From: Bryobacterales bacterium
GTDB taxonomy: Bacteria > Acidobacteriota > Terriglobia > Bryobacterales > Bryobacteraceae
NCBI GenBank assembly: GCA_009697505.1
Contig: SHUD01000025.1
Span: 1-35,317, forward strand
Length of the DNA stretch: 35,317 nucleotides
Direction of reading: 5' to 3'
The notes under the pieces are model-generated. The model did no database searches and was not told where the DNA came from. It saw only the letters and a list, made by a program, of their open reading frames with translations. The translations under genes were made by a program, and so were the position numbers. The first letter of the stretch is position 1; each line of letters begins with the position of its first letter. This document shows positions 26,245 to 34,060 of the stretch, piece by piece.

Positions 26245-26760
26245 ATGAAAGACGGACTGGCATTGTTTGTTCTTGGCCTAATCGGCATCGGCGGATTTTT
26301 GCTGTGGCAGGCGCATACGGATGCCGTCCAGCCGGTATCCTCGGTAACCGTACCGGTGGATTGGACCGTCCCGCCGCCAAGCCCCCCGGCTCCCAAAGCG
26401 GTTCCGCTCGTGAAGCCGCCGGCACCCGTGGTGGAGGCTTCGCCCGTTGCGGTGGTTGTGCCAGCGCCGGAACCGCCGCCAACCGTGGTGCAACCTGATC
26501 CTCCGCCATTTCCGGCAGTCGAGGAGATTTCCAGCGGAGCCCCCGCGGAAGTAGTGACAACTAAGTTCGGAGATCCCGCGCTTTCCATGTTGACGTCCAA
26601 TCGCAGGCGCATGGTGGGGACTTACGTTTATGCCCGCGACAAGGGCCGTGAAGCTACGGTGATCCGGCTGGAAGACGGCAAGGTGACTTCAGCGTATTCC
26701 AAAGGCGTACGGGCACAGGCCGTTGGCCTTTCCATTCCGCGGCAGAAGCGTACCGAATAG
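26245..26760 (+). CDS. Membrane-anchored proline-rich protein, unknown function
   Basis: A 171-residue protein from ATG 26245, supported by GGAGG eight bases upstream; longer in-frame starts overlap the PilZ gene in another frame and are unlikely. One N-terminal TM segment (LALFVLGLIGIGGFLLW, about 5-21) is followed by a long Pro/Val/Ala-rich stretch (about 32-100, e.g. PPPSPPAPKAVPLVKPPAPV) that could span the periplasm. A small C-terminal domain follows (MVGTYVYARDKGREATVIRLEDGKV). The topology resembles energy transducers or envelope spanners such as TonB-type proteins, but no TonB C-terminal motif is seen. I do not recognise a family. Confidence 0.7.
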   Translation: MKDGLALFVLGLIGIGGFLLWQAHTDAVQPVSSVTVPVDWTVPPPSPPAPKAVPLVKPPAPVVEASPVAVVVPAPEPPPTVVQPDPPPFPAVEEISSGAPAEVVTTKFGDPALSMLTSNRRRMVGTYVYARDKGREATVIRLEDGKVTSAYSKGVRAQAVGLSIPRQKRTE

Positions 26761-26819
26761 CCCTTCCCCATCCTCAGTGCGCCTACCTTCCGCCGGATAG
26801 TCTAATATAAGGCGAAGGA

Positions 26820-29198
26820 ATGGCGAATATGCAGCAGCTCAGTTTGGAAGCAGCCCGCGCTCAGGGCAATGATCTGGCGGAGAAGAGTGATCGCACCCTT
26901 GCGCGGCGGACCGGGCTTGCCGGCGCGATCGCACGGTTTGAGGAGTGGATGGCGGACCCGGAGTCCCCTGTGCGGGCCATTCGCCGGCAGCCGGCCAAGC
27001 CGGGTGTGTTTGCCGAATTTCCGGAAACGCTGACTGCCCAACTGAAGAAATCACTGGTGTCGCGCGGCGTCCAGCAGTTGTATTCGCACCAGGCTGAAGC
27101 TTTCGGGCATGCGGCGGCGGGACGCAACGTGGTGGTGGTGACGCCGACCGCGAGCGGCAAGACCCTGTGCTACAACTTGCCGGTACTCGAGCGTCTGATC
27201 GCCGATCCCGGCGCGCGGGCGATGTACCTATTCCCAACGAAAGCCCTCGCCGAAGATCAACTCGCCGAATTCCAGGCTGCGGTGGACGCAATGGGTGGGG
27301 ATGCGATGGGTGCGGACGCAACGGGTTCCGGCCTGCGCGCGTTCACTTATGACGGAGACACACCGCAGGACGCACGGCGCGCCATTCGCGAGCGGGCCAA
27401 CGTGGTGCTGACCAATCCGGACATGCTGCACGCCGGGATTCTGCCGCATCACACCAAGTGGGCCAAGGCGTTTGAGAATCTGCGCTACATCGTGATCGAT
27501 GAGCTGCATTCCTACCGCGGCGTGTACGGGAGCCATCTGGCGAACGTGTTGCGGCGGCTGAAGCGGGTGTGCGAATTCTATGGATCCTCGCCGCAATTCA
27601 TCTGCTGTTCGGCGACCATCGCAAACCCGCAAGAGTTGGCGGAGGCGCTGACCGGGCTGCCCTTCGAGCTGATCGCGGAAAACGGCGCGCCGTCCGGGGA
27701 AAAGTACGTGGTGTTTTACAACCCTCCGGTGGTGAACAAAGCGCTGGGCATCCGGCGCGGCTACTTGAACGAGACGCGGCGCATCGTGCGCGAACTGTTG
27801 GACCGCAACCAGCAGACGCTGGTGTTCGCCAATTCCCGGCTGGCGACGGAAATCCTGCTGACGTATTTGAAAAACGATCACTCCGGCGTCCGCGGGTATC
27901 GCGGCGGCTACCTTCCCAAGGAACGGCGCGAGATCGAGCACAAATTGCGCGAGGGCGACATTCGCGCCGTGGTGGCGACCAACGCGCTGGAATTGGGAAT
28001 CGACATCGGTTCACTCGACGCTGTCGTGATGGCCGGGTATCCGGGGACCATCGCCTCCACGTGGCAGCGCGCGGGCCGCGCCGGGCGCAGGCAGACCACG
28101 GCGCTGGCGGTGCTGGTGGCGTCGAGCGCGCCGCTCGACCAATACATCATTGAACATCCGGAGTATTTCTTTGAACGTCCGCCGGAGCATGCCTTCATCA
28201 ATCCGGACAATCTCGACATCCTGCTCAATCACATGAAATGCGCGGCGTTTGAGCTGCCGGTGCGCGATGGCGAGAAGTTCGGCGCCCACGACACAAGTGA
28301 AATGTGCCAGTTCCTGGCCGATTTGAAACTTCTGCATCACTCGAGCGGCTCCTGGCACTGGACCTCGGATTCCTATCCGGCCGATGCCGTGAGCCTGCGC
28401 AGTATTTCGAGTGACAACTTCGTGGTGGTGGATATCACGGGCGATCATCGCATCATCGGGGAAGTCGCGTTCACCGCCGCGCTGACCACGCTGCACGAGA
28501 AAGCCATCTATCTGCACGACGCGCGGCAATTCCAGGTGGAGCGCTTCGACTACGACGGCCGCAAGGCCTATGTGCGGCAGGTGGATTCCGATTATTTCAC
28601 CGACGCCATCGACTACACCCAGGTGAAAGAGTTGGAAGCGTTCGAGTCGGTTGACATCGGTGGGGCTGGCGCGGCACATGGTGAGGTCCGTTTGAACCGG
28701 CAGATCGTGGGCTTCAAGAAGGTGAAGTTCTACACCATGGAGAACGTGGGTTCGGGACATTTGTCCATGCCGGAGCAGGAAATGCATACCACCGCATTCT
28801 GGCTGCACTTTCCGGAGGCGTTCCTGGCGAAATTCCCAGATCTGACGCCCACCGAAAAGCAGAGCGGGTTGGTTGCCCTGGGGGCGCTGCTGCGCACCAT
28901 CGGAGCGCTGCGCGTCATGTGCGACCCGCGCGATCTGGGCGTGTCGATTACCGAAGCCATCGTGGGTGGACTGAAAACGTTCGAGCCGAACTTGTATCTC
29001 TACGACAACTATCCCGGGGGCATCGGGCAAAGCGCGCCGTTGTTCAAGATGCGGCGGAAGCTGCTGGAGGGTGCGTTGGAACTGCTGCGCGGCTGCGCGT
29101 GCGAAACCGGCTGCCCGGGCTGCGTCGGCCCCATCGGTGAAGTGGGCGAGCGGGGCAAAGAGACGGCGGGGCGGTTGCTCGCGGAGCTACTGGCATAA
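26820..29198 (+). CDS. DEAD/DEAH-box helicase of the MrfA/YprA type (DUF1998)
   Basis: A 792-residue superfamily 2 helicase. N-terminal core: YSHQAEAFGHAAAGRNVVVV, then Walker A TPTASGKT; Walker B is VIDELHSYRGVYGSH (DELH); CCSATIANPQEL is motif III. The second RecA domain has VVATNALELGIDIGSLDAVV and QRAGRAGRRQ. The C-terminal DUF1998 region ends with a four-cysteine cluster (Cys759, 761, 765, 768; CACETGCPGC). In Bacillus MrfA this architecture serves repair of mitomycin-type damage. A 15-nt repeat inserts about 15 residues between early motifs. GAAGGA at 26814-26819 touches the first ATG, so ATG 26829 (residue 4) may be the true start. It probably acts alone here; an MrfB exonuclease gene is not adjacent. 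Confidence 0.88.
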   Translation: MANMQQLSLEAARAQGNDLAEKSDRTLARRTGLAGAIARFEEWMADPESPVRAIRRQPAKPGVFAEFPETLTAQLKKSLVSRGVQQLYSHQAEAFGHAAAGRNVVVVTPTASGKTLCYNLPVLERLIADPGARAMYLFPTKALAEDQLAEFQAAVDAMGGDAMGADATGSGLRAFTYDGDTPQDARRAIRERANVVLTNPDMLHAGILPHHTKWAKAFENLRYIVIDELHSYRGVYGSHLANVLRRLKRVCEFYGSSPQFICCSATIANPQELAEALTGLPFELIAENGAPSGEKYVVFYNPPVVNKALGIRRGYLNETRRIVRELLDRNQQTLVFANSRLATEILLTYLKNDHSGVRGYRGGYLPKERREIEHKLREGDIRAVVATNALELGIDIGSLDAVVMAGYPGTIASTWQRAGRAGRRQTTALAVLVASSAPLDQYIIEHPEYFFERPPEHAFINPDNLDILLNHMKCAAFELPVRDGEKFGAHDTSEMCQFLADLKLLHHSSGSWHWTSDSYPADAVSLRSISSDNFVVVDITGDHRIIGEVAFTAALTTLHEKAIYLHDARQFQVERFDYDGRKAYVRQVDSDYFTDAIDYTQVKELEAFESVDIGGAGAAHGEVRLNRQIVGFKKVKFYTMENVGSGHLSMPEQEMHTTAFWLHFPEAFLAKFPDLTPTEKQSGLVALGALLRTIGALRVMCDPRDLGVSITEAIVGGLKTFEPNLYLYDNYPGGIGQSAPLFKMRRKLLEGALELLRGCACETGCPGCVGPIGEVGERGKETAGRLLAELLA
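27285..27329 (+). repeat. In-frame 15-nt tandem repeat within helicase gene
   Basis: Three 15-nt units encode DAMGG, DAMGA and DATGS. Bases differ mainly at wobble or single sites. The insertion lies between the FPTKALAEDQ and YDGDTPQD motifs, probably a surface loop of the first RecA domain. Copy number could vary among strains. Confidence 0.6.
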
Positions 29199-29200
29199 CT

Positions 29201-29215
29201 TAGCTATAATAGCTA
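29201..29215 (+). promoter_or_regulatory. Toxin-antitoxin promoter and operator candidate
   Basis: TAGCTA occurs at 29201-29206 and 29210-29215 (9-bp period), and each copy is itself palindromic. TATAAT at 29205-29210, a perfect -10, overlaps both. The antitoxin ATG is only 8 bases beyond it. The repeats fit an autoregulatory operator. No good -35 is seen at 16-18 bp. Confidence 0.55.
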
Positions 29216-29218
29216 TAT

Positions 29219-29587
29219 ATGCGCCCAGTCCAGATCGCCGAACTCAAGAACAAGCTCAGCGCATACTTGAACGTGGTGCGCGCGGGCGAGGAAATTATCA
29301 TTAACGACCGGAAAATGCCCATCGCGAAGATCGTGCCGCTAGGGCCTGGCGATCTCGATCTTGAGGAGCAGACTCTGGTCGCGGAAGGCGTCCTCCTTCC
29401 ACCGCAGCGGCGCTTCGACGCGGATGCGTTTTTCGAGATCGGAAAAGGGTTACGGAGCCCTCGCGTAGCGGAGGCAGCCATTCGCAAAGCTGTCGAGTTT
29501 GCGAGAGAGGATCGCGATGCCGGCCTTTTGGGACACAAGCGCGCTGGTGCGCGTGTGCATTCGCGGACAAAACAGCGCACGCGCTAG
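29219..29587 (+). CDS. Phd/YefM-type antitoxin
   Basis: A 122-residue protein. The N-terminal half is a typical Phd/YefM DNA-binding domain: QIAELKNKLSAYLNVVRAGEEIIINDRKMPIAKIVPL. The C-terminal half (about 45 to the end) should be the disordered toxin-neutralising part. No Shine-Dalgarno precedes the ATG and TATAAT ends 8 bases upstream, so the mRNA may be leaderless. The ORF runs 71 bp into the toxin gene in another frame, far more than the usual few bases. Its last 20 or so residues (GHKRAGARVHSRTKQRTR) are Arg-rich and may be a read-through extension. It starts 20 bp after the helicase stop. Confidence 0.85.
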   Translation: MRPVQIAELKNKLSAYLNVVRAGEEIIINDRKMPIAKIVPLGPGDLDLEEQTLVAEGVLLPPQRRFDADAFFEIGKGLRSPRVAEAAIRKAVEFAREDRDAGLLGHKRAGARVHSRTKQRTR

Positions 29588-29942
29588 GCAACTGTTGCGG
29601 GCGGATACGCCGGTCGCGTGGTGGCTCACGCCGGTGGAAGTGCGTAGCGCGTTGAGCCGCCTGCAAAGAGAGGGCGCGATTTCCGCGGCAGCTTCGCGGG
29701 TGGCCTGGGAGAGATCGTCCGCTTTGCTGGCTGGCGCGGCCGTTGTCCAGCCGACGGATGCGTTGAAAGACACCGCGCTCGCTGTGTTGGACCGGTTCCC
29801 TCTCAAGACCGGCGATGCACTCCAGCTTGCCGCCGCCCTCGTATGGTGCAGGCGAAAACCCCGCGGCCGCTGGTTCGTTTGCAACGATCGCCAGCTGGCT
29901 GCATCAGCCGAGGCGGCTGGATTTACCGTCGAGAGCGTGTAA
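29517..29942 (+). CDS. vapC: PIN-domain toxin (VapC-like ribonuclease)
   Basis: A 141-residue PIN-domain endoribonuclease. ATG 29517 is preferred: GAGAGAGG lies six bases upstream and the protein then begins MPAFWDTSALV, the standard VapC start; an in-frame ATG at 29499 adds six residues. The four acidic metal ligands are visible as Asp6 (FWDTSAL), Glu41 (TPVEVRSAL), Asp100 (KTGDALQLAAAL) and Asp124 (VCNDRQLA). Free toxin would cleave RNA and stop growth; the paired antitoxin blocks it. All catalytic residues are intact, so the toxin is probably active. Antitoxin and toxin overlap by 71 bp. Confidence 0.88.
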   Translation: MPAFWDTSALVRVCIRGQNSARARQLLRADTPVAWWLTPVEVRSALSRLQREGAISAAASRVAWERSSALLAGAAVVQPTDALKDTALAVLDRFPLKTGDALQLAAALVWCRRKPRGRWFVCNDRQLAASAEAAGFTVESV

Positions 29943-29947
29943 TCACC

Positions 29948-30982
29948 TCAGCCTTTAACCCCTGGCAGCAGCCGCAGCGCATTACCGCGCTCGATGGCGG
30001 CCAGATCAGCGGCGGGGAAGTGGTAGCCGCTCAGGCCTTCGTTCTCGTCGTTTCCCGGCGAGAATGGGTAATCGGTCCCGTAGAGCACCTGGGACACGGG
30101 CGCGAACTTCAGCAGCGCGGCCAGCGCACCGGGATGAACGGCTTGCGCGGTGTCGTAGTAGAACTTGTTCAACTCATGCATCAGGCCGTTGGGCAGGCGC
30201 TGCGCTTTCTCCTTCATCTCCCGTTCCTGGCGGAGGAAACGGCCCAACAGAAAAGGTAGAGTCCCGCCGCCGTGGGAGAAAATCCAGCGAATTTCCGGGT
30301 AGCGCGCCGCCGCCCCGCTGAACACGAGGCTGGCAATCGTGCGCGTGGTATCGGTGGGCCACTCGATGCTGCCGACGGGAACTTCATCCTTGATCGCCTT
30401 GCAGCAGTTGGCGGTCACCGGGTGCGAATACACCACGGCCTTGCGGCGGTTGAGTTCCTCCCAGACCGGAGCGAAAGAGGCGTCGCCCAGCCAGCGGTCC
30501 CCATAGTTGGTCATCACCGCGATGCCGTCGGCCTTGAGCGTGTCGTAGCCGTACTCGATTTCGCGCAGGCTGCCTTCCACGTCGGGCAGCGGAATCACCG
30601 TGAACTGGCCGTAGCGGCCCGCGTGGTCGCCGCGCATCTTGGCGGCGAATTCGTTGACGCCGCGCGCCAGGCGCCTGGATTGCTGCAAGTCTCCGAGCCA
30701 GATCCCCGGCGGGTTGATCGACAGCAGCGCGGTCTGGATGCCGTTGCGGTCCATTTCCGCGAGCGATTGCTCCACTGTCCACGGCGGCGTGTTGCCGCCC
30801 ACCGCGGCGGACGCGGCGCGGAACTCAGGCGTAAACAGATGATGATGGACGTCGATGCGATGCGGCCGGGTCTGCGCGTGGAGGCGCGGGCCAGCCAGTG
30901 CGCCTAAGCCGAGGCCGGCAATTCCTAAACCTGCGGCGCCGCCCAAAAACGTGCGCCGTGAATAACCGTGTAGCGAGTCCAT
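29948..30982 (-). CDS. Tat-exported amidohydrolase (ACMSD-like)
   Basis: A 344-residue amidohydrolase-2 family enzyme. The N-terminus MDSLHGYSRRTFLGGAAGLG is a strong twin-arginine signal ahead of a Gly/Ala/Leu core ending near GPRLHAQ. The metal site begins with IDVHHHLF, as in 2-amino-3-carboxymuconate semialdehyde decarboxylase and related (de)carboxylases. Later family marks are ALLSINPPG, SHPVTANCC, WIFSHGGGTLPFLLGRF and LYGTDYPFSPG. The reaction is probably hydrolysis or non-oxidative decarboxylation; the substrate is unknown. It shares its strand with the aldo/keto reductase 62 bp upstream. Confidence 0.88.
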   Translation of the reverse strand: MDSLHGYSRRTFLGGAAGLGIAGLGLGALAGPRLHAQTRPHRIDVHHHLFTPEFRAASAAVGGNTPPWTVEQSLAEMDRNGIQTALLSINPPGIWLGDLQQSRRLARGVNEFAAKMRGDHAGRYGQFTVIPLPDVEGSLREIEYGYDTLKADGIAVMTNYGDRWLGDASFAPVWEELNRRKAVVYSHPVTANCCKAIKDEVPVGSIEWPTDTTRTIASLVFSGAAARYPEIRWIFSHGGGTLPFLLGRFLRQEREMKEKAQRLPNGLMHELNKFYYDTAQAVHPGALAALLKFAPVSQVLYGTDYPFSPGNDENEGLSGYHFPAADLAAIERGNALRLLPGVKG

Positions 30983-31044
30983 ATCAAAAGCTCCTTGCTC
31001 TCATCAGGTCTGGACTATCAGTCTACTCCAGAGAGCGACGAGCC

Positions 31045-31896
31045 CTACAGCATGGGCAATCCGCGGCGGCGCGGGCCGCGGGGGAGCGCCGCGTCAATGC
31101 GCGCGATCTCAGCGTCGCTCAACGGCAACGCACTCGCGCCGGCATTTTCGGAGACATGCTCGGGAGTGGCAGCCTTGGGGATCGTGAAGGTCATTGCGTT
31201 GCGAAGGAGGAACCGCAGCGCGACCTGACGCGGCGTGGCTCCGTGCACCGCGCCGATTTCTTCGAGCACGCGCCAACCGGCGCTCTTTGGCGCGGGGAAG
31301 TCGCCCTGCCCGAAGGGGCTGTAGGCCACCACGGCGACTCCGTGTCTCTGGCACCAGGGAATGACGGCGTGCTCGATGGCGCGTTCTTTGACGTGGTACA
31401 GGACCTGGTTGCAGGCCATGTCTTCACTGATGGCCGCGATTTCTTCGAGATCGCTCACGTCGAAGTTGCTCACACCCCAGGAGAGGATCTTGCCGTCGCT
31501 GTGCAACTGTTCGAAGGCAGCAATGGTGTCTTCCAGGCGGTACTGTCCGCGCCAATGCAGCAGGTAGCAATCCAGGTGATCGGTGCGCAGCCGTTTCAGC
31601 GACTTTTCGCAGGCGGAAATCGTTCCGGTGCGCGAAGCGTTATGCGGAAGAACTTTGGAAACCAGGAACACTTCACCGCGCCGTCCGGCGATGGCTTCGC
31701 CCACCAGTTGCTCGGCGGCGCCGCTGCCGTACATCTCCGCGGTGTCGATGTGAGTCATGCCCAGGTCGAGTCCGCGGCGCAGCGTTGCGATTGCACTTGG
31801 GCGATCGCCTGCCTCCAAGTTCCACGTTCCTTGTCCCACGACAGAGACTTCGCGATTCGTGCAGCCGAAGGGACGCGATGGGGAGAATGTTTGCAC
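31045..31896 (-). CDS. Aldo/keto reductase
   Basis: A 283-residue NADPH-dependent oxidoreductase with a TIM barrel. The catalytic tetrad is Asp51 and Tyr56 (HIDTAEMYG), Lys81 (VSKVLP) and His114 (YLLHWRG). Cofactor-side motifs are GVSNFDVSDLEE, CNQVLYHVKERAIE, VVAYSPFGQG and FTIPKAATPEHVSENAGA. The form without a long insertion is typical of AKR5-like bacterial enzymes. The substrate is unknown. The gene reads toward the exported amidohydrolase and is divergent from the secreted protein at 31968. Confidence 0.92.
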   Translation of the reverse strand: MQTFSPSRPFGCTNREVSVVGQGTWNLEAGDRPSAIATLRRGLDLGMTHIDTAEMYGSGAAEQLVGEAIAGRRGEVFLVSKVLPHNASRTGTISACEKSLKRLRTDHLDCYLLHWRGQYRLEDTIAAFEQLHSDGKILSWGVSNFDVSDLEEIAAISEDMACNQVLYHVKERAIEHAVIPWCQRHGVAVVAYSPFGQGDFPAPKSAGWRVLEEIGAVHGATPRQVALRFLLRNAMTFTIPKAATPEHVSENAGASALPLSDAEIARIDAALPRGPRRRGLPML

Positions 31897-31967
31897 AGTA
31901 ACCTAACTGGTCTGGTAAGCGTATTATTTAATGTAGCTTTTCGGGGCCCGGGGGAGGTAATTCCGCA

Positions 31968-33011
31968 GTGCGAAATGCCGTAGCTCTACTCTTTGCATTG
32001 GTCTTTCTGACTAGTACCGCGTTGTATGGTCAGCCGACTAACGGGCCAGTCTACTGGTCCACCGTTCAGCCGGATTGCTCGGCGCTCAACCAGACGGCTG
32101 TCCTGATTAGAAATGACGCCGGTACTCCTGTCGGATATTCCTGCTACATCACAGGCACGTTCATTTGGTTTGCCGCCGGTGGCGATTGGAACAGTTACAT
32201 TCGCGTGGCGGCTCCGGGTTTTGGCGCCATTGGCGCCGATTACACCTTTTACGACAACAACGGTAACAACCTGTCGCTGGACACCACCAGGGGAGCGGCA
32301 TCGGCGCGTTCCTCCGGCAGGCAGGTGAAATTTGCTCTGGCCGCGCATCAGCCTTCCGAACTCCGTCTGCTGGGGACAACCAGTGCAGCGCCCAACTATG
32401 CTTCGACGGCCACCGGCACAGTGTATGCGGTGTTTTACTGTCCGAACTCCGTTACTTGCGAGACACTCAAGCCGCAATTGTTCTATTCGGCGCTGCCGCG
32501 GTTTTCCTGGACCATGGCGGCTCCCATCGCTTGGGACAAAGATTCTTGGACTCAGTGGTCTGGCGCGGGAGTTGACGACGGCGGCAGTCAAAGAGTCTCC
32601 TTCGTGGTCTACAACCAAGGATCGGTTGCCACCAGCTACCGGATTCGGGTTTTCGACAGAAATGGGAGCTTGGCCGGGAGCGGAGTAACGCCGCAAATTC
32701 CCGGGTTTCAAGTATTGCCGGACGGCTCTGCCGGCGAAGCAGGCACATACGGAGCGCTGCTGTCGCAAGTCATCACCACGCCGCTGCCGGCGGGCATTTT
32801 TAAGATCCTGATTGACGGCGGCGCAGAGCCTTCTTCAGTCGAGATCCTGCAATTCACGGGCGCATCGGCCACGACGCTGGAGGCCGGCTACGACACCGCC
32901 ATCGGTTTGCCCGCGATTGCCGCTGTCACACAACAGACGTCAGGCGGAGCCCAGCCCGTGCGCCGTGTGCCAACACCAAAGGGAATTTTCCAGCCCCTCC
33001 CTCAAGATTAG
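31968..33011 (+). CDS. Secreted protein of unknown function
   Basis: A 347-residue protein starting with GTG 31968; GGGGGAGG nine bases upstream supports this and the N-terminus MRNAVALLFALVFLTSTALYGQ is a signal peptide. The mature part is rich in Ser, Thr, Gly, Tyr and Trp, with segments typical of beta-sandwich extracellular proteins, such as VSFVVYNQGSVATSYRIRVFDRNGSLA. Cysteines appear as possible pairs (CSALNQ with YSCYI; FYCPNSVTCE). I do not recognise a domain. It converges with the DUF481 gene; the two stop codons share two bases. Confidence 0.8.
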   Translation: MRNAVALLFALVFLTSTALYGQPTNGPVYWSTVQPDCSALNQTAVLIRNDAGTPVGYSCYITGTFIWFAAGGDWNSYIRVAAPGFGAIGADYTFYDNNGNNLSLDTTRGAASARSSGRQVKFALAAHQPSELRLLGTTSAAPNYASTATGTVYAVFYCPNSVTCETLKPQLFYSALPRFSWTMAAPIAWDKDSWTQWSGAGVDDGGSQRVSFVVYNQGSVATSYRIRVFDRNGSLAGSGVTPQIPGFQVLPDGSAGEAGTYGALLSQVITTPLPAGIFKILIDGGAEPSSVEILQFTGASATTLEAGYDTAIGLPAIAAVTQQTSGGAQPVRRVPTPKGIFQPLPQD

Positions 33012-34051
33012 CGGTTCCACACGAATCCGACGCCGGTGCTGTAGAGAAAATCGTTGTTCTTGCGTCCGAAGACAGGTGCGCTCAGATAGCGGTCGCTGAA
33101 GGCGATGTTCCAGCTCAGCCACTTGACGATCTGGGTCGACGCGCTCATGTCGAAATTGACGCGGTAATTGCCGCCGCTGGTCAGGCCGTTGAACATGCGG
33201 AAGGTCTGCGCCAGCGTCGTGCGGGTATTGAGCTTATGGTTGAAGTCGGTGCCCCAGTACGCTTCCATCGAATTCCGCGTGAACGCAGCGGCAGCGGCCG
33301 GACTAAACGCTTCCCGGTTCCACGCGATACCGGCAACCGCGCTAAGCCGGTTGGTATCGCGAGTCCAAATCTGGTAGCCCACGCCACCGCCGATAACCAC
33401 GCGCAGGTCCAGGGACTGGAACTTGTCGTATTCAAAATCGTTGAACATGTTGCCGAAAATCTTGGGCCGCACGTTCCGGCTGTATCCCCAGCCGCCGCGG
33501 ACGGCACGCGCGGTCTGGGCGTCGACTCCATCGACTGTGGCGCTCGAGCGGATCGAGTTGAAGTACGCCGTGGTCCGCGTGGTACTCGAGGCGCGCACGA
33601 AATTGAACGGCGTGGTGAGCGTGGAGGTTTCCGCGTTCCCCTTGGTGCCGGCCAGGTTGAGGCTGCCGGTTACGGTCCACAAGTCGAGCAGGCCGGGATT
33701 CAGGAGTCTCTCATACGCCTTCTGCACGTCATCGTTGCGCAAGGTTCCCACATCTTTGGGGGCGAGGGTTTGCGAGCCCACCTGAATCTGGCCATCGCGC
33801 GTCTCCAGATTCTCCTTCACGGTCTTGCCGTCGGGAAGCACCACGTTGACGGGCCGGTCGGTCCGAATCGTCGCGATATCGTCCCAGCGCATGGTGACGG
33901 TGCCGAAGTTTATGGTTTTAACGGTGAGGATGTCACCCTCTTTCTTGACGATCTCCCCGGTGATGCGGTCGCCGTCCTTCATGGTGAATTGGTCTGCGAA
34001 TGAGATTTGCGCGAGCAGAATTAGGGCCAGGCCCCCCGATAGAAGTCGCAT
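33008..34051 (-). CDS. DUF481-family outer-membrane beta-barrel protein
   Basis: A 347-residue protein with a signal peptide (MRLLSGGLALILLAQISFA). Residues about 20-95 form a small beta domain with TMKDGDRITGEIVKKEGD and TMRWDDIATI, common before DUF481. Residues about 125-347 are the barrel: WTVTGSLNLAGTKGNAETST, alternating amphipathic strands, and a terminal strand DFLYSTGVGFVWNR. Outer-membrane barrels usually end in an aromatic residue; here the last residues are WNR. Function within the family is uncertain (YdiY-like, salt- or acid-related in some bacteria). It follows the permease gene by 9 bp on the same strand. Confidence 0.87.
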   Translation of the reverse strand: MRLLSGGLALILLAQISFADQFTMKDGDRITGEIVKKEGDILTVKTINFGTVTMRWDDIATIRTDRPVNVVLPDGKTVKENLETRDGQIQVGSQTLAPKDVGTLRNDDVQKAYERLLNPGLLDLWTVTGSLNLAGTKGNAETSTLTTPFNFVRASSTTRTTAYFNSIRSSATVDGVDAQTARAVRGGWGYSRNVRPKIFGNMFNDFEYDKFQSLDLRVVIGGGVGYQIWTRDTNRLSAVAGIAWNREAFSPAAAAAFTRNSMEAYWGTDFNHKLNTRTTLAQTFRMFNGLTSGGNYRVNFDMSASTQIVKWLSWNIAFSDRYLSAPVFGRKNNDFLYSTGVGFVWNR

Positions 34052-34060
34052 GCTCCTAGG

